This document shows, one piece after another, positions 1-7,053 of a DNA stretch of 19,891 nucleotides. Each line of letters opens with the position of its first letter. Position 1 is the stretch's first letter. Under the pieces are notes generated by a model. That model was given only the letters and a program-made list of their open reading frames with translations, did not search any database and had not been told where the DNA came from. The stretch spans positions 1 to 19,891 of the forward strand of contig CALVBL010000026.1 in the NCBI GenBank assembly GCA_944325775.1. The letters are read 5' to 3'. The DNA comes from an uncultured Helicobacter sp. GTDB taxonomy: Bacteria > Campylobacterota > Campylobacteria > Campylobacterales > Helicobacteraceae. Position numbers and translations under genes: made by a program.

Positions 1-76
1 TTGGCTGAAACCACGTCCCTGCTAAGGACGCGTAGCCGCAAGGTTACCGAGGGTTCGAATCCCTCCCTGTCCGCCA
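1..76 (+). tRNA. tRNA-Ser(GCU), 5' end cut off by the window
   Basis: This is the 3' part of a serine tRNA. The anticodon stem CGTCC/GGACG (14-18 and 26-30) encloses the loop CTGCTAA, with anticodon GCT at 21-23, which reads AGC/AGU. A long variable arm follows (about 31-48), as expected for a class II serine tRNA. The T arm is GAGGG-TTCGAAT-CCCTC (49-65). The 3' acceptor strand CCTGTCC (66-72), discriminator G (73) and encoded CCA (74-76) complete the molecule. Its 5' acceptor strand and part of the D arm lie outside the window. Confidence 0.95.
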
Positions 77-613
77 TTCTTCGATCACAATATAATATCT
101 TAACCAAGTCTTTTATCTCACGCACTTTAACACCATAACACAATCATCACCCCCGATCACTCTTTGTTGTCACTATTGGCACCACGATGTGTTGGGTCTA
201 TATACAACTTTGTTGCCCATAGATTCACCATGGGAAAGATTTTGTAGTATGGATTCTGTATTAAGATTTTTCTTTCATATTATCAAAATAAGAATTGTTA
301 TTAATTTTTGGTTTAACAAACTTCCTTATCATTACACCATCACTTTGTGATACATATCTCTGATGAAATACCTCTTACAGATGCATAGGTTGGGTGGGCG
401 GGTTGAAGTGCATCTTTCCTTCCTTATTTGTTGTTGTGTTCTCTTACACTCTCCTTCTCGGGAGAGGGAGGACATTTTCACCTCACAAATCTTAGAATAT
501 CAAAAAACAAGCAAGCTAGATGAGATTGTGAATTCTATAGGGCTAGATTCTAGGATCTATGCGATTAAGATTCTCAAATTGTGCTCTAAAGCTAGAGGAG
601 TTAAGTAAATTTC
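77..613. other. AT-rich gene-poor spacer between two tRNA genes
   Basis: I see no gene here that I would defend. An 81-codon open frame at 363-608 (+) has no ribosome binding site and no recognisable family, and its middle is just the translation of a hairpin. That hairpin is CTCTCC-TTCTCG-GGAGAG at 449-466. A second small one, ATCAC-TTT-GTGAT, is at 339-351. Short minus-strand frames at roughly 155-375 read as plausible protein fragments but are broken by stops and frame changes, so a decayed gene or repeat is possible. Two AGATTCT heptamers lie at about 545-574. Confidence 0.5.
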
Positions 614-690
614 TGGTGGGCCTTGCAGGACTCGAACCTGCGACCGATCGGTTATGAGCCGAGCGCTCTAACCAGCTGAGCTAAAGGCCC
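614..690 (-). tRNA. tRNA with anticodon CAU, probably tRNA-Ile2 (lysidine type)
   Basis: On the minus strand the acceptor GGGCCTT (690-684) pairs with AAGGCCC (624-618), followed by discriminator A (617) and encoded CCA (616-614). The anticodon loop is CTCATAA (658-652) with anticodon CAT at 656-654. A CAU anticodon can be initiator Met, elongator Met or Ile2. Initiator is unlikely because the first acceptor pair is a normal G-C. C4-G69 and C5-G68 in the acceptor stem match known TilS (lysidine synthetase) recognition features in E. coli Ile2, so I prefer Ile2 over elongator Met. The 5' half of the gene is also the 3' end of the rodA reading frame. Confidence 0.93.
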
Positions 691-1809
691 ACGATGGATT
701 GGGGAGTGCGCATTATACTCAAAAACAAACCTAAACGCAAGGGCGTTTTCTAAAATCATTAGCAAAATCACAAAGGTCATAAAGCTCGTGCCGCCATAGC
801 TCATCATCGGAAGCGGTATGCCTACCACAGGAGCTAATCCGATCACCATACAGATATTCACCCCCGCATACAAGAAAAACAGAATCGCGATATACCCACT
901 CACCACACGCAAAAAATAATCCTTCATCGCGCCCAAACAAATGCTTAACAAATACAAGATGAGGCACATATACAGCCCAAGTAGCCCAAACGCCCCAAGT
1001 AGCCCAAATCGCTCGACATAATACGCGAACAAAAAATCCGTGCTCGCATAAGGGAGAAAATTAAGCTGGGATTGGGTCGCCATCTCTCTTGTTTGTCCAT
1101 TGATCCCGCCAGAGCCAATCGCGATAAGAGCCTGCTGGACTTGATAGGGGTATTCCCCACTCACAAAATCACTAATACGCTTTTGATGATAAGGCTTGAG
1201 CAACCCCGCACTAAACGCCACAGAATAAGTGATAGGGATTAGCAAGACCCCAGCAATAGCAAGAGTGATCCAGATTTTTTTATTCACACCCACGAGGAAA
1301 AGCACCCCAAAGCCCACAAGTAAAACGATAAGCGCCGTGCCCAAATCCGGCTCAAGCAGAATGATAAAAAAGGGCAAAAGCACAAAGGAGAGGATAATCC
1401 CAAAGTCTTTCCACCCATAGCCCTCTTCTGGCGGTGGATTTTTAGAAATATATGATGCCAAAAACAGCATAAGCGCGATTTTCATCACCTCACTAGGCTG
1501 GATCGAAAAACTCGTAAAGGGAATCTCAATCCAGCGCACCGCGTAGTTTTTCTCCACACCGATGAACTTCACAAGCACCAGCAGCACCAACAACAACACA
1601 TACAAAAAAATCACAGAATAATTAAGTCGTCTAAATGGGATAAAAAACACCACTAACCCCACACACAAGCTCATCACAAGATATTTGATTTGCTTGGCAA
1701 ACATCATCTCATCAAGCTCCCGCACCAGCATAAATGAGAGCACGACCAAGGGCAGCACGAGCAAAATCACAATAAAGTCAAAATGTGCTAGAATCTTCTT
1801 GGCATTCAT
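652..1809 (-). CDS. rodA: RodA, SEDS-family peptidoglycan glycosyltransferase
   Basis: RodA polymerises lipid II into glycan strands in the inner membrane during lateral wall growth, partnered with a class B PBP and MreB/MreC. The 385-residue product is almost entirely hydrophobic helices with SEDS signatures: FSIQPSEVMK (101-110), EPDLGTAL (153-160), TQSQLNFLP (245-253), then STDFLFA, whose Asp258 corresponds to the essential Asp of the E. coli HTDFIF motif, and GIPLPMMSYGGTS (330-342). The ATG start has AAGGA nine bases upstream. The frame has no stop before the tRNA on the same strand: residues 374-385 are encoded by the tRNA 5' half, and TAA (654-652) overlaps the anticodon loop. It diverges from the RluA-family gene with only 36 bp between starts. 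Family is very secure; the natural C terminus is not. Confidence 0.95.
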   Translation of the reverse strand: MNAKKILAHFDFIVILLVLPLVVLSFMLVRELDEMMFAKQIKYLVMSLCVGLVVFFIPFRRLNYSVIFLYVLLLVLLVLVKFIGVEKNYAVRWIEIPFTSFSIQPSEVMKIALMLFLASYISKNPPPEEGYGWKDFGIILSFVLLPFFIILLEPDLGTALIVLLVGFGVLFLVGVNKKIWITLAIAGVLLIPITYSVAFSAGLLKPYHQKRISDFVSGEYPYQVQQALIAIGSGGINGQTREMATQSQLNFLPYASTDFLFAYYVERFGLLGAFGLLGLYMCLILYLLSICLGAMKDYFLRVVSGYIAILFFLYAGVNICMVIGLAPVVGIPLPMMSYGGTSFMTFVILLMILENALAFRFVFEYNAHSPIHRGPLAQLVRALGS

Positions 1810-1845
1810 CTAAAGCTATCCTTAAATCCAAAAGAGTGATCCGTA

Positions 1846-3099
1846 ATGCAGGTGATTATAACACAAAAAGACTTAGCCACCACCCCAAAACCTCGCTTAG
1901 ATTCTCTGCTTGGTGCTTGCTTGCATATCTCACGCGCACAAGCCCTGCAGCTTATCAAACGCCAGCAGGTGCTGCTCAATGATGTGCTCTGTGTCAAGCC
2001 CAGCACACAAGTAGCACTAGGCGATACGCTGCACATACTCACTCCAGATTCACCACCCAAACATCATGACTACACAAGCTTAGAATCTCTCACAGAGCTC
2101 AAGCCAGAGTTTGCTAATATAGCGATTTTGTATCAAGATTCAGAATTTTTGATCATAAACAAACCGCCAAACATCGTCATTCACGAAGCTCCATCGCTCA
2201 AAGAACCCACTCTAGTGGATTGGCTCAAGCTCACCCAACCCCCTATCCGCAACCTCTGCGGGGATTTGCGCTATGGGATCGTGCATAGGCTCGATAGACA
2301 AACCAGCGGTGCGCTTGCCATAGCCAAAACTCCCCACGCGCACAACGCCCTAAGCAACCAGCTCAAATCTCGCCAAATGGGGCGCTACTATCTCGCACTC
2401 ATCACCAAACCCCTCAAAGAACCCACCACCATAGAATGCTATATGGGGCGCCACCCCAAAAACCGCCTAAAAATGGCAAAACTTGCCCCATACACTCCTC
2501 CAACACACAATACCTCTTCACACGATCTAAAGTGCGACATACAAAAGCACGATACACCACCGCACGCGGGCTTACGATATTCTAAAAGCATTTTTATGCC
2601 GCTTTTGACACACACAAATTCACAGCACTCCCTCCAGCTTATTGCTGTGAAACTTTTCACCGGACGCACACACCAGATTCGCGCGCACTTGGAGAGTTTG
2701 GGGCGATCCATCATCGGCGACACGCTCTATGGATATAAGGGTGAGTTTGGCGATCACCGCGTCCTGCTACACGCGTATATGATGTATGTTTTCCATCCTA
2801 AGGGGGCTATTACCTCAACACAAAAGCCATACTCTCCTAAAGAAACTTCGTTGTGTAAATCGCTCACAAAGAGTGAATCTCCGCTTGCTCCGCCATTACT
2901 TAATCTACGCATGCACACAGCACCTCAATCTCTTTGTTTAGATTCTATAGATTCTCCAAACCCAGATTCTACACCGCTTGTTTTCAAAGCGCCACTTTTT
3001 GCCGATATGGTAGCATTTTTGAAACGATATTTTGATAAGGATAGGATTGATGAAGTTTTGGCACCTCAGTATATTTTGGATTGTTTTGGGCATTTTTAG
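1846..3099 (+). CDS. RluA-family 23S rRNA pseudouridine synthase (RluD-like)
   Basis: The enzyme isomerises uridine to pseudouridine in large-subunit rRNA. An S4-like RNA-binding region (about residues 17-65) precedes the catalytic domain. The catalytic Asp is D150 in HRLDRQTSG (usual form HRLDRDTSG). The conserved FTGRTHQIRAHL (271-282) and GDTLYG (291-296) follow. Two stretches look inserted. One is rich in His, Thr and Pro at about 214-244. The other is about 55 residues (322-376) separating YVFHP from FKAPLFADM, which normally sit close together; it holds three AGATTCT repeats. The gene is longer than a usual RluD (about 320-330 residues) for this reason. It overlaps the next gene by 50 bases. 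The target uridine cannot be decided from sequence alone. Confidence 0.9.
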   Translation: MQVIITQKDLATTPKPRLDSLLGACLHISRAQALQLIKRQQVLLNDVLCVKPSTQVALGDTLHILTPDSPPKHHDYTSLESLTELKPEFANIAILYQDSEFLIINKPPNIVIHEAPSLKEPTLVDWLKLTQPPIRNLCGDLRYGIVHRLDRQTSGALAIAKTPHAHNALSNQLKSRQMGRYYLALITKPLKEPTTIECYMGRHPKNRLKMAKLAPYTPPTHNTSSHDLKCDIQKHDTPPHAGLRYSKSIFMPLLTHTNSQHSLQLIAVKLFTGRTHQIRAHLESLGRSIIGDTLYGYKGEFGDHRVLLHAYMMYVFHPKGAITSTQKPYSPKETSLCKSLTKSESPLAPPLLNLRMHTAPQSLCLDSIDSPNPDSTPLVFKAPLFADMVAFLKRYFDKDRIDEVLAPQYILDCFGHF

Positions 3100-4342
3100 C
3101 GGCTGTAGTCTGCTCCAAAAGCCCCTAAGCATCAATGAGAATCTCCCCAAAATCCAGCAGATTCAAACTCTTAGTGATGTGAGCAGCGTGGCGTTTGAAT
3201 GGGAAAGCAAGGAAAAGGCAGAGGACGGATCGCCCACGGCTATTGAGGGCTTTGTGGTATTTCGTGCCAGTGAGGAGGATATTGCCTCACAGCCCGCGCA
3301 AGATTCTAGCCAAAATTCTAGTATGACAGGCGCACCCACCCTCACTACAGAATCTTTCAAGCGCATAGCCACGATCAAAAACCCCCTTGTAACGCATTTT
3401 TTTGATACCAATCTCAAGCCAAAAAGCACTTATTACTATCTTTTTGCCACGCTTGGCAAAGACAATACTATGAGCGCCTACTCTCAAGCTATCAAAGTCA
3501 AAACCTCTTTTATCGATCCTGTAGAGAGTGTGTTTGCCATCAGTGTGCGCCCTCGCAATATCAAACTCATCATCACACCCCACCCAAACCCAAGTATCAA
3601 ATCCTACATTATCCAACGTCAAGATGCAGAGGGTAGATTTGTATCTCTCGCAGAGCTCAAGCACCGCCTCAATATCGAGTTTTTTGATACCAATCTCCAA
3701 GATGGCACGACCTATACCTATCGCGTGCTAGCTAAGGATTTTGAAGGCAATATCTCTGAACCATCAGAAGAAGTGAGTGCGCGCACGCTCGATCTCATAG
3801 AGCCTGTAGAGGGTGCTAGCGCCACCACGCAGCTCCCGCTAAAAATCCAGCTCACATGGCAACCCCACCCCAAAGCCACCTCATACAGAATCTACGCCGA
3901 TATACAAAACAATGGCAGATACAAGCTCATCACCACGACCAAAAACACCTCTTACACACACGCACTCCAAGACCATGGACAAAGCATAGCCTATCAGATC
4001 GTGGGTGTGGATATGTATGGATTTGATGGGGATCGTCTAAATGCGCCCATTGTAGGCAGCACGCTCTCTCGCCCCATCGCGCCCAACATTACCAGCTCCC
4101 AAGTCCAAGGCAACACAATCGCTATCACATGGGATATCCCAAGCGATGGACGCGCCATCAAATACGCGCTGTACAGGAGAGATTCACAAACCAATCGCAA
4201 CAATCGCTACAACAACATCAAAACCACGCATTTCATCGACAAAGAAGCCAAGCGCGGGATTGAATACACCTATAGTGTCGTGAGTATCGATGAATTTGGC
4301 ATAGAATCTCCCCAGAGCCCCAGCGTCACGCTCCAACGATAA
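3050..4342 (+). CDS. FlpA-like fibronectin type III lipoprotein
   Basis: This is a surface or periplasmic lipoprotein of 430 residues. The N terminus is a type II signal peptide with lipobox IFSGC, so Cys19 is the predicted lipidated residue. After it come four consecutive fibronectin type III-like beta modules, roughly 30-155, 156-252, 253-345 and 346-430. Each carries an SY.IY/KYALY-type central strand and a late TYTYRV/EYTYSV strand. The equivalent locus in C. jejuni (Cj1279c, FlpA) encodes a fibronectin-binding adhesin, and H. pylori has HP0746 here. I infer homology mainly from this synteny plus FN3 architecture. I start at ATG 3050, not the TTG at 3032, because AAGGA (3037-3041) is eight bases upstream and the signal peptide is then of normal length. 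Adhesin function is not demonstrated by the sequence. Confidence 0.85.
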   Translation: MKFWHLSIFWIVLGIFSGCSLLQKPLSINENLPKIQQIQTLSDVSSVAFEWESKEKAEDGSPTAIEGFVVFRASEEDIASQPAQDSSQNSSMTGAPTLTTESFKRIATIKNPLVTHFFDTNLKPKSTYYYLFATLGKDNTMSAYSQAIKVKTSFIDPVESVFAISVRPRNIKLIITPHPNPSIKSYIIQRQDAEGRFVSLAELKHRLNIEFFDTNLQDGTTYTYRVLAKDFEGNISEPSEEVSARTLDLIEPVEGASATTQLPLKIQLTWQPHPKATSYRIYADIQNNGRYKLITTTKNTSYTHALQDHGQSIAYQIVGVDMYGFDGDRLNAPIVGSTLSRPIAPNITSSQVQGNTIAITWDIPSDGRAIKYALYRRDSQTNRNNRYNNIKTTHFIDKEAKRGIEYTYSVVSIDEFGIESPQSPSVTLQR

Positions 4343-4344
4343 CT

Positions 4345-5583
4345 ATGCCGCATTTTCACACCGCCCAACCCCAAGACTTCCCTCTGCCTTTAAAAAGTGG
4401 AAGTTATGAGTTTGTAGCAAGATTCACAAATGCACACAATCCCACCCAGCGCCTTATCCTCGTGCGCTATGAAAATCGCGAGTTTTTTATCCGCGAGAGC
4501 GTGCGCACAAACTCGACCTTGTATAAATGCCAAAAATCCACACGCCTCGAGCCAATCGGGATCATCAAAGACGCGCTAGGGATCTTATGTGCGCACTCTA
4601 GCGGAGTGCTAGGGCATAATCTCTCTACAAACACCCCCAGACAAAACACCCAAAGTCCCTTTTTGCTCTCGCGTGAGCGCACCTATGAGTTTGTCCTCCA
4701 CCATACTGCGCCCTTAAGCATAGAAGTAGGATTTGGATCTGGGCGACATTTGCTTGATCTTGCTACCAATAATCCTAATGAGCTGTTTTTGGGACTAGAG
4801 ATTCACACACCCTCTATTGAGCAGGTACTGCGACAAATCGAGCTTTTGGGACTCACAAATCTCTATGTTTCACACATCGATGCGCGTATCTTACTCCAGC
4901 TTATGCCTGATAGTTCGCTCAAAAATCTCTATGTGCATTTCCCTGTGCCATGGCATAAGAAGCCACATAGACGCGTGATAAGCCCGATGTTTTTGTGCCA
5001 TAGTATGCGCGCACTTAAAAACAATGAATCCTTATCACCTCACACAATGCCACAAAGCGGGTTTTTGCACCTGCGCACTGATGACAAAGACTACTTTGAC
5101 TACGCGCTTAGCACTGCCCTAGCCCTCCCAAAGGCTAAGATTCTCATAGAAAAAAACGCCAACTTGCCCATCATCAGCAAATATGAGGCGCGCTGGCGCA
5201 GACAAGAAAAGCCAATCTATGATAGCAAAATATTCGCGCTCCCACTCCCCCCAAATCCTCAAAAATCACTCCAAAATGGCGATTTTGTATTTTGTGGTGT
5301 GTGTGCAAATGTGGTGCAAAACATCGAGAATCTCGTCGCTTTGCCCACATTGCCAAAGATTGTGAAAGAAGGATATTTTTTACACATAGATGCCATATAC
5401 AAACACGATGAAGCCTATGTCATAGCCTTGTGTTTGGGGGATTTTGCCCAGCCACAAAATGCCTTTGTGCTACTCCAAAATGGTGTGATACGCTATTTGG
5501 GCGCGCCCCCACTTCCCACGCAAGCTACCATAAGTGCCCATCAGCTGTTTATACATATCTTAGAATCTAAGGACAAACCTTGA
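4345..5583 (+). CDS. trmB: tRNA (guanine-N7)-methyltransferase TrmB, long form
   Basis: TrmB uses S-adenosylmethionine to make m7G at position 46 of tRNA. The core is about 115-280. The SAM-binding motif is EVGFGSGRHLLDLA (127-140) and the acidic loop LGLEIHT is at 149-155. The substrate motif YVHFPVPWHKKPHRR is at 196-210, replacing the usual FPDPWPKKRHHKRR, and LHLRTDDKDY is at 241-250. At 412 residues it is far longer than the E. coli enzyme (about 240). It has about 120 extra N-terminal and 130 extra C-terminal residues of beta-rich sequence, a form I associate with Campylobacterota. It starts two bases after the FlpA-like stop with no clear ribosome binding site, suggesting translational coupling. 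Its TGA overlaps the ftsE start. Confidence 0.92.
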   Translation: MPHFHTAQPQDFPLPLKSGSYEFVARFTNAHNPTQRLILVRYENREFFIRESVRTNSTLYKCQKSTRLEPIGIIKDALGILCAHSSGVLGHNLSTNTPRQNTQSPFLLSRERTYEFVLHHTAPLSIEVGFGSGRHLLDLATNNPNELFLGLEIHTPSIEQVLRQIELLGLTNLYVSHIDARILLQLMPDSSLKNLYVHFPVPWHKKPHRRVISPMFLCHSMRALKNNESLSPHTMPQSGFLHLRTDDKDYFDYALSTALALPKAKILIEKNANLPIISKYEARWRRQEKPIYDSKIFALPLPPNPQKSLQNGDFVFCGVCANVVQNIENLVALPTLPKIVKEGYFLHIDAIYKHDEAYVIALCLGDFAQPQNAFVLLQNGVIRYLGAPPLPTQATISAHQLFIHILESKDKP

Positions 5584-6251
5584 GTGCGATCATAGAAGCA
5601 AAAAACCTGAATCTAGGCTACAAAGATGATGAAAATGTCATCAAAAATGCAAGTTTTAGTGTGCGTGCCAAAGAATTTGTGTTTATCACTGGGGCTAGCG
5701 GGAGCGGCAAAAGCACGATTTTGAGCTCCCTATATGGGCATTTGCCTATCAAAAGTGGGAATCTTGAAGTATTTGGGGTCAATATGCCTCGTGCTTCGAA
5801 ATCTAAGATTCACTACTTACGACAAAACATCGGCATCGTCTTCCAAGACTACAAACTCGTCAAAGAATGGAATATCGAAAAAAATGTAATGCTCCCCATG
5901 GTGATCAATGGCTATAAAAAAGAGATTTGTAAAGAGCAGGTGGAGCGCCTCCTAGCGCATATCAAACTATCCCACAAAGCGGGTAAATTCCCACTAGAGC
6001 TTAGTGGTGGTGAGCAGCAGCGTGTGGCGATGGCAAGAGCCTTGGCGCATAATCCTGCGATTATCCTAGCTGATGAGCCCACGGGGAATCTTGATGACTA
6101 TTCTAGTGAGCTTATATGGAATCTCCTCAAAGGTGTCAATGAGCAGCTAGGGATCACCATCGTGGTGGTTACACACCGCCTGCCAGAAAGCCTAAATATC
6201 AATTACAGACGCTTACATATCGAAGAAGGGGTTGTTTATGAGTTCAATTAA
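5580..6251 (+). CDS. ftsE: FtsE, division ABC-transporter ATPase
   Basis: FtsE is the cytoplasmic ATPase of FtsEX, which couples the division ring to activation of septal peptidoglycan hydrolases. All ABC motifs are intact: Walker A GASGSGKST (38-46), Q-loop Gln89, signature LSGGEQQ (141-147), Walker B IILADEP (161-167) followed by the D-loop NLD, and the switch His199. The length of 223 residues is typical. The start is TTG, overlapping the trmB stop as TTGA, with AAGGA six bases upstream. The gene overlaps ftsX by 14 bases, the standard tight ftsEX arrangement. LolD or MacB ATPases share these motifs, but the FtsX-like partner and the EnvC-like third gene support FtsE. Confidence 0.95.
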   Translation: MSAIIEAKNLNLGYKDDENVIKNASFSVRAKEFVFITGASGSGKSTILSSLYGHLPIKSGNLEVFGVNMPRASKSKIHYLRQNIGIVFQDYKLVKEWNIEKNVMLPMVINGYKKEICKEQVERLLAHIKLSHKAGKFPLELSGGEQQRVAMARALAHNPAIILADEPTGNLDDYSSELIWNLLKGVNEQLGITIVVVTHRLPESLNINYRRLHIEEGVVYEFN

Positions 6252-7047
6252 AAGACATTTGGCGTTAATCATTCCTTTGCTTGCCCTGCTCTTTGGGATC
6301 GAAAGCATTATGCTTATCAATCGCTCTATCTCTACACACGAGCAAAAACTTGCCAACAGCTACTCCATCATCATCGCTTCTAAAGAATCTCTTGATCTCC
6401 AAAAGGTGCAAACCTTCGTGCGTGAGGCAGAAGAGATGAAACCCGTGGCACCAGACTACATGATAAACGAGCTCAAAAAAGAGTTGAGTAAAGACGCTCT
6501 GCAGTCGCTTCAAAAAGAGTTGCCATTGTTTTATTCGCTGCGACTCTCTGTCTTTCCAGACAAAGATCGCCTTGAGCAGATACACTCCACGCTTTTAAAA
6601 CTAAATGGCGTAACAAAAGTAGAATCCTTTAGCAAGTCCCACTCGCAAGTGTATAAACTCCTGCTTATCATCAAAGGCTCTGTGCTGGTGTTTTCTGTCC
6701 TAAGCGCGATCCTTAGCTGTCTGCTGATGGTCAAGCAAATCGAAGTGTGGAAATTCGAACATAGCGAGCGAATGGAGATTATGAGCTTTTTGGGCGCGCC
6801 ATCGTGGATGCGCAATGGCATACTCTTTAGGCTTGCAGTGATAGATTCTGTGCTGGTGAGTCTTATGAGTGTGTGTGTGCTGTATTATTTCAAAGGCAGT
6901 GTGCTAGCACAAGATCTCGCCAACACCCTAGAAGTGAGCACAGAGATCATCAAAGTATGGAGTGATAGTGTGATCTTGCTCCTCTCATCGCTTGTGATTT
7001 CTCTTGTGTGTGTGCTATTTGTGATACTCAAACAAAAAGATCTCTAA
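6238..7047 (+). CDS. ftsX: FtsX, division ABC-transporter permease-like protein
   Basis: FtsX is the membrane partner of FtsE. It transmits ATP hydrolysis to a periplasmic hydrolase activator instead of moving a solute. The 269 residues show the FtsX layout: one N-terminal membrane helix (about 6-28), a periplasmic domain (about 29-140), then three helices near 143-165, 195-220 and 240-262, ending in KQKDL. I start at ATG 6238 because AGAAGGGG (6224-6231) is six bases upstream. The in-frame TTG at 6232 would leave no spacing. The gene that follows encodes an EnvC-like protein, the known type of FtsX periplasmic ligand. Confidence 0.93.
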   Translation: MSSIKRHLALIIPLLALLFGIESIMLINRSISTHEQKLANSYSIIIASKESLDLQKVQTFVREAEEMKPVAPDYMINELKKELSKDALQSLQKELPLFYSLRLSVFPDKDRLEQIHSTLLKLNGVTKVESFSKSHSQVYKLLLIIKGSVLVFSVLSAILSCLLMVKQIEVWKFEHSERMEIMSFLGAPSWMRNGILFRLAVIDSVLVSLMSVCVLYYFKGSVLAQDLANTLEVSTEIIKVWSDSVILLLSSLVISLVCVLFVILKQKDL

Positions 7048-7053
7048 ACTCTT

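Noticed and set aside
363..608. 81-codon plus-strand open frame in the left spacer
   Set aside because: It has no ribosome binding site or recognisable family. Its middle is the translation of a hairpin, and its end abuts the tRNA without a terminator.
3287..3700. 137-codon minus-strand open frame opposite the FlpA-like gene
   Set aside because: It is antisense to the FN3 modules, which have consistent domain structure. There is no upstream ribosome binding site or family match.
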